A DNA stretch of 64,000 nt from Leptobacterium_A meishanense (GTDB lineage Bacteria > Bacteroidota > Bacteroidia > Flavobacteriales > Flavobacteriaceae). This document shows, piece by piece, positions 43,866-52,745 of this stretch. How positions within the stretch are numbered: position 1 is the stretch's first letter; the number at the start of each line of letters is the position of its first letter. The notes under the pieces are model-generated. The model was not told the origin of the DNA and searched no databases. It was given only the letters and a program-made list of their open reading frames with translations. The stretch lies in assembly GCF_037645805.1 (NCBI RefSeq), contig NZ_JBBEXE010000004.1, forward strand, positions 1 through 64,000, given 5' to 3'. The translations under genes and the position numbers were made by a program.

Positions 43866-45134
43866 ATGCAGTTTGAAAACACACTTGAATTTTCCCAAAA
43901 GTTAGATGGACAAGATAAACTGAAGAAGTATCGAGATGGATTTCATTTTCCAAAAGTAAATGGCAAACAAGTTATCTATTTCACCGGAAATTCATTGGGA
44001 CTGCAACCCAAGCGTACCCAAAAATATATAGATGAGGTAATGGCCGATTGGAAAACCTTGGCAGTAGAAGGCCATTTCTATGCAGACAAACCTTGGTGGG
44101 ATTATCATGAACGGATGGCAAAACCTCTAGCAACAATTGTAGGTGCTAAACCGGAAGAAATTACGGTAATGAATACGCTCACGGTCAATTTACATTTACT
44201 GATGGTGTCTTTTTACCGACCTACAAAACAACGATTTAAAATTCTATGTGAAGAAAAAGCCTTTCCTTCCGATCAATACATGTTGGCAAGCCAGGCACGT
44301 TTTCATGGGTTTGACCCTAAAGAAGTCATCGTAGAAGTTAAAAAACGAGAAGGCGAACATTTTTGGCGTACTGAAGATATTCTCGTAAAGATTAAAGAGG
44401 TTGGCAATGAACTGGCATTGGTGCTCATAGGAGGGGTCAATTATTACAATGGGCAAGTGTTTAATATGAAAACCATTACTGAAGCAGGTCATAAAGTGGG
44501 CGCTATGGTAGGATGGGACTTGGCACATGCCACTGGAAATATCGCACTGAAATTGCATGATTGGAACGTAGATTTTGCAGCTTGGTGCAGTTACAAATAT
44601 ATGAATAGTGGTCCGGGAAACGCCTCGGGCGTGTTTATTAACGAAAAACACTTAAAAAAAACCGATATTTCCCGTTTTGAAGGCTGGTGGGGTACCAAAA
44701 AAGAAACCCGCTTTTTAATGCAACCGGAGTTTGATGCTATGGAGACTGCCGATGCATGGCAATTGAGCAATCCTCCTGTGTTGGCATTAGCTCCCTACTT
44801 AGCTTCTCTTGAGATATTTGAAGAAGCAGGAATGGAAAACCTGATAGAAAAAAGTAAGCTTCTCACGGCATATTTAGAGTTTGTATTGCATGAAATAGAC
44901 AAACAAGTAGCTTCATCTTTTGAAATCATCACCCCTAAAGAAAGAGGGTGCCAGTTATCAGTTTTTTTGCATGGTGAAGGCCGTTCATTGTTTGATTACT
45001 TGATGAAAAAGGGTGTGATTACTGATTGGCGTGAGCCCAATGTTATCCGCTTAGCACCGGTACCTTTGTATTGTTCCTTTGAAGACATGTACCGTTTTGG
45101 TCAGATCTTAAAGGAAGGAATAATTGATAATTAA
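43866..45134 (+). CDS. kynU: Kynureninase
   Basis: PLP enzyme that cleaves kynurenine or 3-hydroxykynurenine to anthranilate or 3-hydroxyanthranilate plus alanine. The PLP Lys is in DFAAWCSYKYMNSGPGNASG; GNSLGLQPKRTQKYIDEVM near the start and GWDLAHATGNIALKLHDWN are typical. At 422 aa it is full length. kmo lies about 13.6 kb away, so the pathway genes are dispersed. Confidence 0.96.
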   Translation: MQFENTLEFSQKLDGQDKLKKYRDGFHFPKVNGKQVIYFTGNSLGLQPKRTQKYIDEVMADWKTLAVEGHFYADKPWWDYHERMAKPLATIVGAKPEEITVMNTLTVNLHLLMVSFYRPTKQRFKILCEEKAFPSDQYMLASQARFHGFDPKEVIVEVKKREGEHFWRTEDILVKIKEVGNELALVLIGGVNYYNGQVFNMKTITEAGHKVGAMVGWDLAHATGNIALKLHDWNVDFAAWCSYKYMNSGPGNASGVFINEKHLKKTDISRFEGWWGTKKETRFLMQPEFDAMETADAWQLSNPPVLALAPYLASLEIFEEAGMENLIEKSKLLTAYLEFVLHEIDKQVASSFEIITPKERGCQLSVFLHGEGRSLFDYLMKKGVITDWREPNVIRLAPVPLYCSFEDMYRFGQILKEGIIDN

Positions 45135-45144
45135 TGCAAGTATT

Positions 45145-45867
45145 TTAAAGTTGATTGATTATCATTGGCACTTCCATTAATAGTACCTTGGCTTGTGAAA
45201 CTGCTTTTAATTGAAGTTTGTCTATACCATAGACACCCATACCATCCCGTCTGGATAAACTTTCCTCATTGGCTAAAATAGCTCCTTCTATCATGAATAG
45301 ATATACACCATTCTCAACACTTTTAAGTGTGTACTCCAACTCTTTATCCACATCCATTTCTGTTATGTAAAACCATGCATCTTGGTTGATAGTAACCCCA
45401 TCGTCATCACTGTTCGGGGAAACAATCTGTTGTAATTTGTTATGCCGGTCTTCTAATTTCATAGAAATTTGGTCATATCGGGGAGGTACATTTCTTTCTT
45501 TTGGGAGGATCCATATTTGTAAAAACCGCACTTCTTTATCCCTGTTCCGGTTAAATTCACTATGAATAATACCGGTCCCTGCAGTCATAGACTGTATATC
45601 ACCTTCACGAATTACACTTTCGTTGCCCATACTGTCCTTGTGTTCCAAATCTCCATACAATGGAATGGATATGATCTCCATATTATCATGTGGATGCTTC
45701 CGAAAACCCATGCCGGGAGCTACTACATCATCATTTAAAACACGGAGTACCCCAAAATTCATTCGATCCGGATTATGATGCCCTCCAAAACTAAATGTAT
45801 GATGGCTATTTAACCATCCATGATTAGCTTTTCCTCTTGTGTTCGCTTTGTGAATGCTAGTTTTCAT
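45145..45867 (-). CDS. Pirin-family bicupin
   Basis: 240 aa with a pirin N-terminal cupin. Metal ligands are in FRKHPHDNMEIISIPLYGDL (two His) and in AGTGIIHSEFNRN (His, Glu). The start HHTFSFGGHHNPDRMNFGVL is typical of the YhaK type. Some members are quercetin dioxygenases, others have regulatory roles; no claim is made here. It converges with kynU across a 10-bp gap. Confidence 0.92.
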   Translation of the reverse strand: MKTSIHKANTRGKANHGWLNSHHTFSFGGHHNPDRMNFGVLRVLNDDVVAPGMGFRKHPHDNMEIISIPLYGDLEHKDSMGNESVIREGDIQSMTAGTGIIHSEFNRNRDKEVRFLQIWILPKERNVPPRYDQISMKLEDRHNKLQQIVSPNSDDDGVTINQDAWFYITEMDVDKELEYTLKSVENGVYLFMIEGAILANEESLSRRDGMGVYGIDKLQLKAVSQAKVLLMEVPMIINQL

Positions 45868-45988
45868 AGTTCTTTTTTGTGAATTATGGAATAATGACCC
45901 CTATAAAATTAAGAAATTATAAAATGAACAGTCTCTTTGTTACTATCAAAGTAAAAATCTATAAATTTTGGGTTTTAATAAATTGTAA

Positions 45989-46226
45989 ATGAGAATATTA
46001 CAATTGGTAGTGTCCAACCCGCGATACCTAGTCTCAGCAGTTGTGTTTTTGATCATGAACATCCTTTTCGGTACATGGGCCATTTATATTCCTTCTATAA
46101 AAAAATAAGCTTGATCTTGATGAAGACCAGATAGGTTTGGCCGTTTTTTTTATGGTGAGGGAGGGCAACGGCTTTTGGTGGTGTTTTTATAATTGTCATA
46201 TTTTTAATACCCTTTGTTGCAACATC
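45989..46226 (+). pseudogene. Remnant of an MFS transporter (N-terminal part, frameshifted and truncated)
   Basis: The ATG at 45989 starts RILQLVVSNPRYLVSAVVFL then NILFGTWAIYIPSIKK and stops at 46106. Shifting one frame after the A-run gives KLDLDEDQIGLAVFFM, the usual continuation of the first loop and second helix in such transporters. A second shift near 46160 gives ATAFGGVFIIVIFLIPFVA. The remnant then runs into the end of the convergent amidohydrolase gene, and the other ten helices are missing. At least two frameshifts plus a 3' loss make a functional product very unlikely. Confidence 0.75.
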
Positions 46227-47648
46227 CTATTTTTCAATTATCAAGTTTTCTGCATATCTAATAGCAGATACAATCAGGTTCTTTCGATTTCTAGCTTCTT
46301 TTTTATAATTGTCAAGGGTTTTTCTATTTAATTTCCTTCCCTTTATAAAAACAGTTTTAGGGTTCTGTAATGCGGATAAGTCTATTAACGGATTGTTATC
46401 TATTAAAATTAGATTTGCAATTTTCCCAACCTCAACGGTTCCTATTCCACCCATGCTTGAATGAGTTTTTGAAGCATTTACCGTTGCTGTTTTCAATACT
46501 TCATAATTGGAAAGCCCAGCTTTTTTGTAAAATAGAAGTTCTTGATGAATTGAAAAACCAGGAATAGTTATGCCTATTCCGGCATCTGTACCGCAGATTA
46601 TATTTATGCCAGCATCATTAAGATTTTTAATTATTTTTAGATGAAAATCGTGCTGACTCATTATATTCTTAACAATTAAAGAGTCATTTATTTTTGTATT
46701 ATGCCACCTATCAAATTCAGCTTTACTATCAACTTTTTTAATTAAAGGGTTCATAAATTGAAGTTGCTCTGATGCTAAAATATTATCATCAATAAGCATT
46801 TGATATATGTTGTTGTAGACGGTTAAAGTTGGGCAAAAAGAACTATGTTTAGAATTTGCAAAACCATCAATTACTTCTTTTAATTTTAGTGTATCTAGTT
46901 TATAGTTTAAAGGTTGTTGTACAATATCCTCAGCATGTTCTATAGATTTTATTTGTGAGTTAAAATGATATGAGTATGGTACATTTTGTGAAGGGTGCGC
47001 AACAATATCCATATCAGAGGCTTTTGTTTGTTCAATAATAGCCTCAAATAGGTCTTCCGTTAGCCCATAATAGGTTTTAATAAAATCATACCCTCTATTC
47101 TTATAAGAAATTACTTTTTCTTTAGCTTCATCTTGACTTACTAATTGCAAATTATCGTCTCCTATAAATTCCGGACCTGTAAGTTTAGGCCCTGTAGTAA
47201 AAAACATAGGAGCTATAATTTTATCATTTTTTATATCTTTTTTGAGCCTTAAATGCATTGGCATGCCCCATAAATTTCTAACAGCCGTTACGCCATTAGA
47301 AAGGTATAGGCCAAGTTCATACTTATCCCATACATGAACATGCATATCTATAAGCCCTGGAGTTAAATATTTATTTTTTGCATCAATAATTTCGATATCA
47401 TTAATTTCAATGTTGTTTGCAATATTTTGAATCATGCCGTCTTTGATGTGTACCATTTTGTTAGCCAAAATAGTATCTTGATTCATTGGGACAATATTGA
47501 CATTAGTAATTAAATATGTATTAGGCTCATTCGTAACATTTAAGTAGCTAGTTCCATGAGCATCTATTCTCAGTATAATTAGAATTGCAACAAACAGAAA
47601 TCCAATAACAAGTAGAATGATTTTGAGTATACGGATTAATAATTTCAT
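46227..47648 (-). CDS. Amidohydrolase-superfamily metalloenzyme, membrane-anchored
   Basis: 473 aa. An N-terminal hydrophobic segment (ILLVIGFLFVAILIILRI) anchors or exports it. The imidazolonepropionase-like amidohydrolase core has GLIDMHVHVWDKYELGLYL (HxH metal site), AHPSQNVPYSYHF, IEHAEDIVQQ, and ICGTDAGIGITIPGFS with the terminal Asp, and closes with the GTVEVGKIANLILID edge. The substrate is unknown; cyclic amides or dipeptides are usual. It abuts a broken transporter gene, and its DNA looks more AT-rich than kynU or typA, so recent arrival is possible. Confidence 0.88.
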   Translation of the reverse strand: MKLLIRILKIILLVIGFLFVAILIILRIDAHGTSYLNVTNEPNTYLITNVNIVPMNQDTILANKMVHIKDGMIQNIANNIEINDIEIIDAKNKYLTPGLIDMHVHVWDKYELGLYLSNGVTAVRNLWGMPMHLRLKKDIKNDKIIAPMFFTTGPKLTGPEFIGDDNLQLVSQDEAKEKVISYKNRGYDFIKTYYGLTEDLFEAIIEQTKASDMDIVAHPSQNVPYSYHFNSQIKSIEHAEDIVQQPLNYKLDTLKLKEVIDGFANSKHSSFCPTLTVYNNIYQMLIDDNILASEQLQFMNPLIKKVDSKAEFDRWHNTKINDSLIVKNIMSQHDFHLKIIKNLNDAGINIICGTDAGIGITIPGFSIHQELLFYKKAGLSNYEVLKTATVNASKTHSSMGGIGTVEVGKIANLILIDNNPLIDLSALQNPKTVFIKGRKLNRKTLDNYKKEARNRKNLIVSAIRYAENLIIEK

Positions 47649-47679
47649 TATGGTTTCAATTACCCTTAATTATAATTTA

Positions 47680-47687
47680 CAAATCTA
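47680..47687 (-). promoter_or_regulatory. -7 promoter box (TAGATTTG) for the amidohydrolase
   Basis: Matches TAnnTTTG on the minus strand, 32 bp before the ATG. Confidence 0.5.
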
Positions 47688-47853
47688 TATTATTTTCAAT
47701 AGAAATGACAGAAACGATTAATTCAAGAGAAAGACATACATCCTTTCGAAGGAATACAATGACTGAGAAATCTCTCCATGATATACTTATTTGATAGCTT
47801 TCTCACACTTATTCCGTTTACGCAGAATTCAGTTTGAAATGAGCGAAGAGATA

Positions 47854-48525
47854 TCATTTCACCTCCACCGAAAGCTCCGTAAAATATAATTTCCAGTTGC
47901 CCGTATCCCGATTCCGTACGGTAGCTATCTTAATACCGTTCAAATCTTTATACCCTTCCCAAGTAGTAGTTAAAGAAGGCTCTGGCGTGTTTCCTTTTCG
48001 GTAGGTCCACTCTTGTATAAGATAGTCATCACCAAAATAGAAATCATAGGCATCGCCCGGCGTATAGCCCCCCTCATTTCCATACACAATAGTCAGTTTT
48101 TGCAGTTCTTTCATGCTAATAGGCGCAGTGGCTTTTTCCGAGTGTTCATATGTAAAACCTTTGTCCCAAATAAGGTTAAAAGGCGAAAGGAGCCAATACT
48201 TGTCATTAATAAACCCCTTGTCAGCAACCATTGAAAGGCTATCTACACGGTGTCGATTATAGATTACAGTATCGTTTTTATGCCGGTACTCAACATCGTT
48301 CGTTTTTGGGTGCCACACCCAACTTCGTTCAAAGTGTGTGCTGTCCCTGTCCACATTAAATGTAAAATGAATTTCTGTCACCTTTTTCCAATGATCAAAA
48401 CCGTGAGCATGGGCAACTTTTTCGAGAATAGATTGTTCTTTTTCGGTTTCAGCATTTTTTTTATTTTCAGTTTTACAACCAAAAAACAAAGAGGCCAAGA
48501 AGATCAAAAAGAAGGTATTTTTCAT
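47854..48525 (-). CDS. Lipoprotein of unknown function (223 aa)
   Basis: A lipobox (FLIFLASLFFGC) precedes a Lys/Glu/Asn-rich linker. The body begins ILEKVAHAHGFDHWKKVTEI, followed by a run of antiparallel strands (FTFNVDRDSTHFERSWVWHP, TVIYNRHRVDSL). This N-terminal 'AHG...W' pattern is seen in Bacteroidota outer-membrane lipoprotein-sorting-like proteins (possibly DUF6503-related), but the match is from memory. Single-gene unit; the role is unknown. Confidence 0.75.
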   Translation of the reverse strand: MKNTFFLIFLASLFFGCKTENKKNAETEKEQSILEKVAHAHGFDHWKKVTEIHFTFNVDRDSTHFERSWVWHPKTNDVEYRHKNDTVIYNRHRVDSLSMVADKGFINDKYWLLSPFNLIWDKGFTYEHSEKATAPISMKELQKLTIVYGNEGGYTPGDAYDFYFGDDYLIQEWTYRKGNTPEPSLTTTWEGYKDLNGIKIATVRNRDTGNWKLYFTELSVEVK

Positions 48526-48640
48526 ATTCTGGTATTTGTTACCTGTAAAAATACAATATAAAGTTATATGATATAGAACTTGCTAATAATCAGCTATTTA
48601 AAAAAATAGTCTTTTTATCATCTTTTGGTAAAATAAACAG

Positions 48641-48648
48641 TACTTTTG
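48641..48648 (+). promoter_or_regulatory. -7 promoter box (TACTTTTG) for typA
   Basis: Matches TAnnTTTG and ends 21 nt before the typA ATG. Confidence 0.6.
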
Positions 48649-48669
48649 CACGCTTAAAATGAAGGACAG

Positions 48670-50463
48670 ATGGAAACCATAAAAAACATAGCCATTATTG
48701 CACACGTTGACCACGGAAAAACAACGTTAGTAGACAAGATATTGCACCATTGCGAGCTGTTCAGGGACAACCAGGAAACAGGCGAGCTTATCTTAGACAA
48801 TAATGACCTAGAACGTGAGCGAGGCATTACTATTCTGTCCAAAAATGTTTCCGTGCGCTATAAAGATACCAAGATCAATATCATAGACACGCCCGGTCAC
48901 GCCGATTTTGGTGGGGAAGTAGAGCGTGTACTCAATATGGCCGACGGTGTGCTGTTGTTGGTAGATGCTTTTGAAGGCCCTATGCCGCAAACCCGTTTTG
49001 TGTTGCAGAAAGCGATTTCTTTAAAACTGAAGCCCATTGTGGTCATCAATAAAGTAGATAAAGAAAACTGTACACCGGAAGAAGTACATGAGGCAGTTTT
49101 TGACTTGATGTTTGAATTGGGAGCTGAAGAATGGCAGCTGGATTTTCCGGTAGTCTATGGCTCGGCCAAACAAAACTGGATGTCGGAAGACTGGCAGGAC
49201 AAGACCGGTTCGATAGAACCCCTACTAGATACGGTCGTAAAATACATTCCATCACCAAAAATAGCGGAGGGCAACACCCAAATGCTCATCACCTCTTTGG
49301 ATTACTCATCCTATACCGGCCGAATTGCTATTGGCCGCCTGCAACGGGGAACTCTCACGGAAAACATGAATATTTCATTGGTAAAACGAGACGGGAGTAT
49401 TGTGAAATCTAAAATAAAAGAGCTGCATGTTTTTGATGGTTTAGGGAGAAAGAAGGTTTCCGGAGTACAGCCAGGCGATATATGTGCAATTGCCGGATTG
49501 GATGGTTTTGATATTGGTGATACTATTGCCGATTTTGAAAGCCCGGAAGGTTTGCCAACCATTGCAATTGATGAACCAACCATGAGCATGCTTTTCACGA
49601 TCAACGATTCTCCGTTTTTTGGAAAAGAAGGCAAATATGTAACGTCTCGACATATCAAAGAACGTCTGGAAAAAGAAACAGAAAAAAACCTAGCCCTTCG
49701 TGTAGAGCCTACCAATAGCTCTGATAAATTCATGGTATTCGGGCGTGGGGTACTGCATTTGAGTGTATTGATAGAGACCATGCGCAGAGAAGGCTACGAA
49801 CTCCAAATAGGGCAACCACAGGTAATTATAAAAGAAATTGATGGTGTGAAATGTGAGCCGATTGAAGAACTGACGATTGATCTACCTGAAAACTTGAGTG
49901 GCCGTGCAGTAGATATGGCCACAATTCGAAAAGGGGAATTGTTAAGTATGGAACCCAAAGGGGAGCGGATGCTCATTAAGTTTTTAATCCCTTCTAGGGG
50001 GATTATCGGGTTGCGGAACCAGTTGCTTACAGCTACCGCCGGGGAAGCCATTATGAACCATCGTTTTTTAGAGTTTCAACCGTATAAAGGAGATATTGCT
50101 GGACGTATTTCGGGATCACTTATTTCTATGGAAAAAGGTACAGCAATTCCTTATTCCTTAGACAAGTTGCAAGACCGAGGCAAGTTTTTTATAGATCCGG
50201 GGGAAGAAGTTTATACCGGGCAAGTTATTGGCGAAAACACGCGTGGGGATGATATGGTGGTCAATGTAACGAAAACAAAGAAGTTGACGAATGTACGTGC
50301 AGCCGGATCGGATGATAAGGTAAAACTGGCACCGGCAATTAAATTTTCATTAGAAGAAGCACTAGAATACATCCAAAAAGATGAATATGTAGAGGTAACA
50401 CCTCAATCGTTACGTTTACGAAAGATATTTTTAGATGAGAATGAACGGAAACGTAATAAATAG
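48670..50463 (+). CDS. typA: Ribosome-associated translational GTPase TypA/BipA
   Basis: EF-G-like GTPase of 597 aa that acts in ribosome assembly and stress adaptation. G motifs: AHVDHGKTTLVDKIL, RGITI, DTPGHADFGGEVER, NKVDKENC, and GSAKQNW near the G5 position. Domains II, III and V follow, with VMGRGVLHLSVLIETMRREG-type and IPSRGIIGLRNQLLTATAGE segments; the C-terminal domain unique to BipA contains DDMVVNVTKTKKLTNVRAAG. Length and order are normal. It converges with the next gene after 4 bp. Confidence 0.97.
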   Translation: METIKNIAIIAHVDHGKTTLVDKILHHCELFRDNQETGELILDNNDLERERGITILSKNVSVRYKDTKINIIDTPGHADFGGEVERVLNMADGVLLLVDAFEGPMPQTRFVLQKAISLKLKPIVVINKVDKENCTPEEVHEAVFDLMFELGAEEWQLDFPVVYGSAKQNWMSEDWQDKTGSIEPLLDTVVKYIPSPKIAEGNTQMLITSLDYSSYTGRIAIGRLQRGTLTENMNISLVKRDGSIVKSKIKELHVFDGLGRKKVSGVQPGDICAIAGLDGFDIGDTIADFESPEGLPTIAIDEPTMSMLFTINDSPFFGKEGKYVTSRHIKERLEKETEKNLALRVEPTNSSDKFMVFGRGVLHLSVLIETMRREGYELQIGQPQVIIKEIDGVKCEPIEELTIDLPENLSGRAVDMATIRKGELLSMEPKGERMLIKFLIPSRGIIGLRNQLLTATAGEAIMNHRFLEFQPYKGDIAGRISGSLISMEKGTAIPYSLDKLQDRGKFFIDPGEEVYTGQVIGENTRGDDMVVNVTKTKKLTNVRAAGSDDKVKLAPAIKFSLEEALEYIQKDEYVEVTPQSLRLRKIFLDENERKRNK

Positions 50464-50467
50464 TATT

Positions 50468-51655
50468 TTATTCGATACAGGGAATTTCTTTAACAGCAGT
50501 AACTTTTATAGTGAGCCCGTCGGGTGTTCCGTCATCACTTACTAATTCCCCTCTGATTTCCCAACATCTTGTATCCATACCTGCATCCGGGTCGTTTATA
50601 ACATCCTTAATAAAGGTTCTAAACTCGCTCAAATTTTTCCATGCACCATGATTATTGCCAATTACAGGGCGGTTTTGATCTTCTCTATAACCTACTACAG
50701 TACCTCCAATAGAAGTGTTTCCGATAGCTACCTCAGTAGTTGGGCTGGTTATATCCCCCGATTCGGCACATAAAATTCCCCAATCTGCTTTTGTGCCTCC
50801 CCAGGCAATATCATTGCTGTCAATTTTGCCCCTGAGGGTAACACCATATAATGTTGCTGAAGCTCCTACCTCAACAGAGACATTGTCCGGTCTTGTATAT
50901 CCTAACTGAATTACCCATTGCATGCATTCTTGTTTGCCATCAGGGCAGCTTTTCTTAGGCTCCGTATAGACCCTGAAACCATCATTACATGCCGCGGCCC
51001 ATAGCCATGCTTCATCACATAAGGTGTTAATTACTTTTATGGGTGGGCCAACAATATCACATTTATCGCCACAACGAATGATGATATCCCATATCCCTCT
51101 TGCCACTTTTATTCCATAGCCATTTTTTACATAAAGCTCTCTGTCTTTAATACTCCAGCTACCTTTTTTAGCTGGCACATATACCGATTCTATATCATCT
51201 ATATGAAAATGAATCACAGGTTCAAAAGAAGTTCCGTCTGCCCGTTCAGTACTGTAGGTTTCTAGGAAAGATGCATTGTTTCGGAACCAAACAGTTTTAA
51301 TTATGTTATCCCCAACTTTTATATGGTTCCGTTTTTTAAAATCTTCAATAATACGATCTCTTTTATTCTGGAAACCAGCCTGATCAGCTACTTTGAATAC
51401 TTGAAAGTTAATACTATCTATGATCGATATTCCAGCAGCATGGTCTACTACTTTTGCTGCCCATTTGTCTATATTGTTCTTATCAACGTTAGCAATAAAT
51501 TGGCTATTTACAGTAACCCCTTTTAATCCTGTTTTATGGATGTAATGTGTTAATGTGCCGGGAATATATTTTGGCTTATTGTTTTTACAGCTTGTGAGAA
51601 TTAGTAATATACTAATAGCACATAATAGCTGGTATTGGATATGAATAGGCCTCAT
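50468..51655 (-). CDS. Cys-rich lipoprotein of unknown function (395 aa)
   Basis: Lipobox AISILLILTSC, then a polar start. The mature part has about ten cysteines clustered in the second half (IIRCGDKCDIVG, LCDEAWLWAAACNDG, KKSCPDGKQECMQW), which suggests several disulfides in an exported protein. Gly- and Ser-rich strands such as GASATLYGVTLRGKID occur near the end. No family was recognised. It starts 11 bp after the upstream lipoprotein gene stop, so the two are an operon. Confidence 0.72.
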   Translation of the reverse strand: MRPIHIQYQLLCAISILLILTSCKNNKPKYIPGTLTHYIHKTGLKGVTVNSQFIANVDKNNIDKWAAKVVDHAAGISIIDSINFQVFKVADQAGFQNKRDRIIEDFKKRNHIKVGDNIIKTVWFRNNASFLETYSTERADGTSFEPVIHFHIDDIESVYVPAKKGSWSIKDRELYVKNGYGIKVARGIWDIIIRCGDKCDIVGPPIKVINTLCDEAWLWAAACNDGFRVYTEPKKSCPDGKQECMQWVIQLGYTRPDNVSVEVGASATLYGVTLRGKIDSNDIAWGGTKADWGILCAESGDITSPTTEVAIGNTSIGGTVVGYREDQNRPVIGNNHGAWKNLSEFRTFIKDVINDPDAGMDTRCWEIRGELVSDDGTPDGLTIKVTAVKEIPCIE

Positions 51656-51666
51656 AAGTTATATAG

Positions 51667-52455
51667 TCAGTCGTATTCTCCTATTAGCACAATGGTAGCT
51701 TTTCCTTTGTCCTGTTTTTCTAATTGCAATTTAGCAAGTGTAAACTCTTTCTGTACATCTTTGTAACCCGTAACCGAGGCCACAAACCGGATGTTAATAG
51801 TTTCATCCGGTTTGGGAAGAAGGTATTTCTTATCTATTACATACTTTAGTGGAGATTCCAGCCCACCGCTGAGACCCCCAATACGCTCATCATTTACGTA
51901 GATAGCAACCTGTGCGCCCATTTCAACCTCAATTTCAACCTCAAGGTTCTCGATGTAGTTGATTAATTCATCTTTTTTGTTGGCGTACATGGTCTCGTAA
52001 ACAGATAAAATGGTCTTGGTGATCTCATCTTTCTGGCCCTCGGTGGGCGAAGAAGCAATAAGATCTCGTACCTTCTGGTACTCGGTATAATTTTTAACAA
52101 TATCGTTATAAAAAGTTTGGTCAGAAGTAGAAGGGTCTATAACTGTGGAAGTTTGTACGATTCGACATTGTGCAGCCGTAATGGCTCTTAGTCGGTCGCT
52201 AAATTCGCTAATCAAAGATATTTTTTCAAAATTAGCTTGAAGCGAAGCTTCCTGTCCGGCATATTTTACCATGGCATCAATATTTACTTTTACTCCAGTA
52301 TTAAAGTTTTCACAGGATTCAGGGACATCCAATGTTATTTTTTGCACCGGATCAGAATTTTTGATAATGAATTCCTTTTTGGTAAACGCTACTTTTTTCG
52401 GGCATGCCTGTATAAGCAGTATTAAAGGAAGTAGTAGCAAATAGTGTTTTTTCAT
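51667..52455 (-). CDS. Lipoprotein with helical midsection, unknown (262 aa)
   Basis: The start is placed at MKKHYLLLLPLILLIQAC (52455) because this gives a clean lipobox; the ORF begins five codons earlier. A beta segment (KEFIIKNSDPVQKITLDVPE) is followed by helices with TFYNDIVKNYTEYQKVRDLI and a beta C-terminal domain that resembles a PEGA-like module (AIYVNDERIGGLSGGLESPL, then YKDVQKEFTLAKL). The PEGA-like end suggests cell-wall or surface binding, an inference only. It forms an operon with the Cys-rich lipoprotein. Confidence 0.7.
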   Translation of the reverse strand: MKKHYLLLLPLILLIQACPKKVAFTKKEFIIKNSDPVQKITLDVPESCENFNTGVKVNIDAMVKYAGQEASLQANFEKISLISEFSDRLRAITAAQCRIVQTSTVIDPSTSDQTFYNDIVKNYTEYQKVRDLIASSPTEGQKDEITKTILSVYETMYANKKDELINYIENLEVEIEVEMGAQVAIYVNDERIGGLSGGLESPLKYVIDKKYLLPKPDETINIRFVASVTGYKDVQKEFTLAKLQLEKQDKGKATIVLIGEYD

Positions 52456-52745
52456 GTTTGATGGGTGCATACTTTATGTCGTTGTAAACTTATAAAAGAG
52501 TTAGAATAAAACGCTGTGGTTTTTCCGCATATTATTTATGTTTTTGTGCGTTTAAAATTGAAGAATAGTAATATTTAATATAGAAAAAATTCTATGTTCA
52601 TTTCTTGTAAATCATATTTTACAATATTGTAAAAGGTTGAACAGGCAGTATAAAATGAATGCCTGTTGCATATAAAGAAAATAGGCTATGTAAAAAAATC
52701 TATGGTGTAAGTACCATATTGCTATTTGGAAAATCAGGGTTCTGG

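Noticed and set aside
49311..49781. Leftward 156-aa ORF inside typA
   Set aside because: It lies wholly within a conserved GTPase gene on the other strand, with no independent signal.
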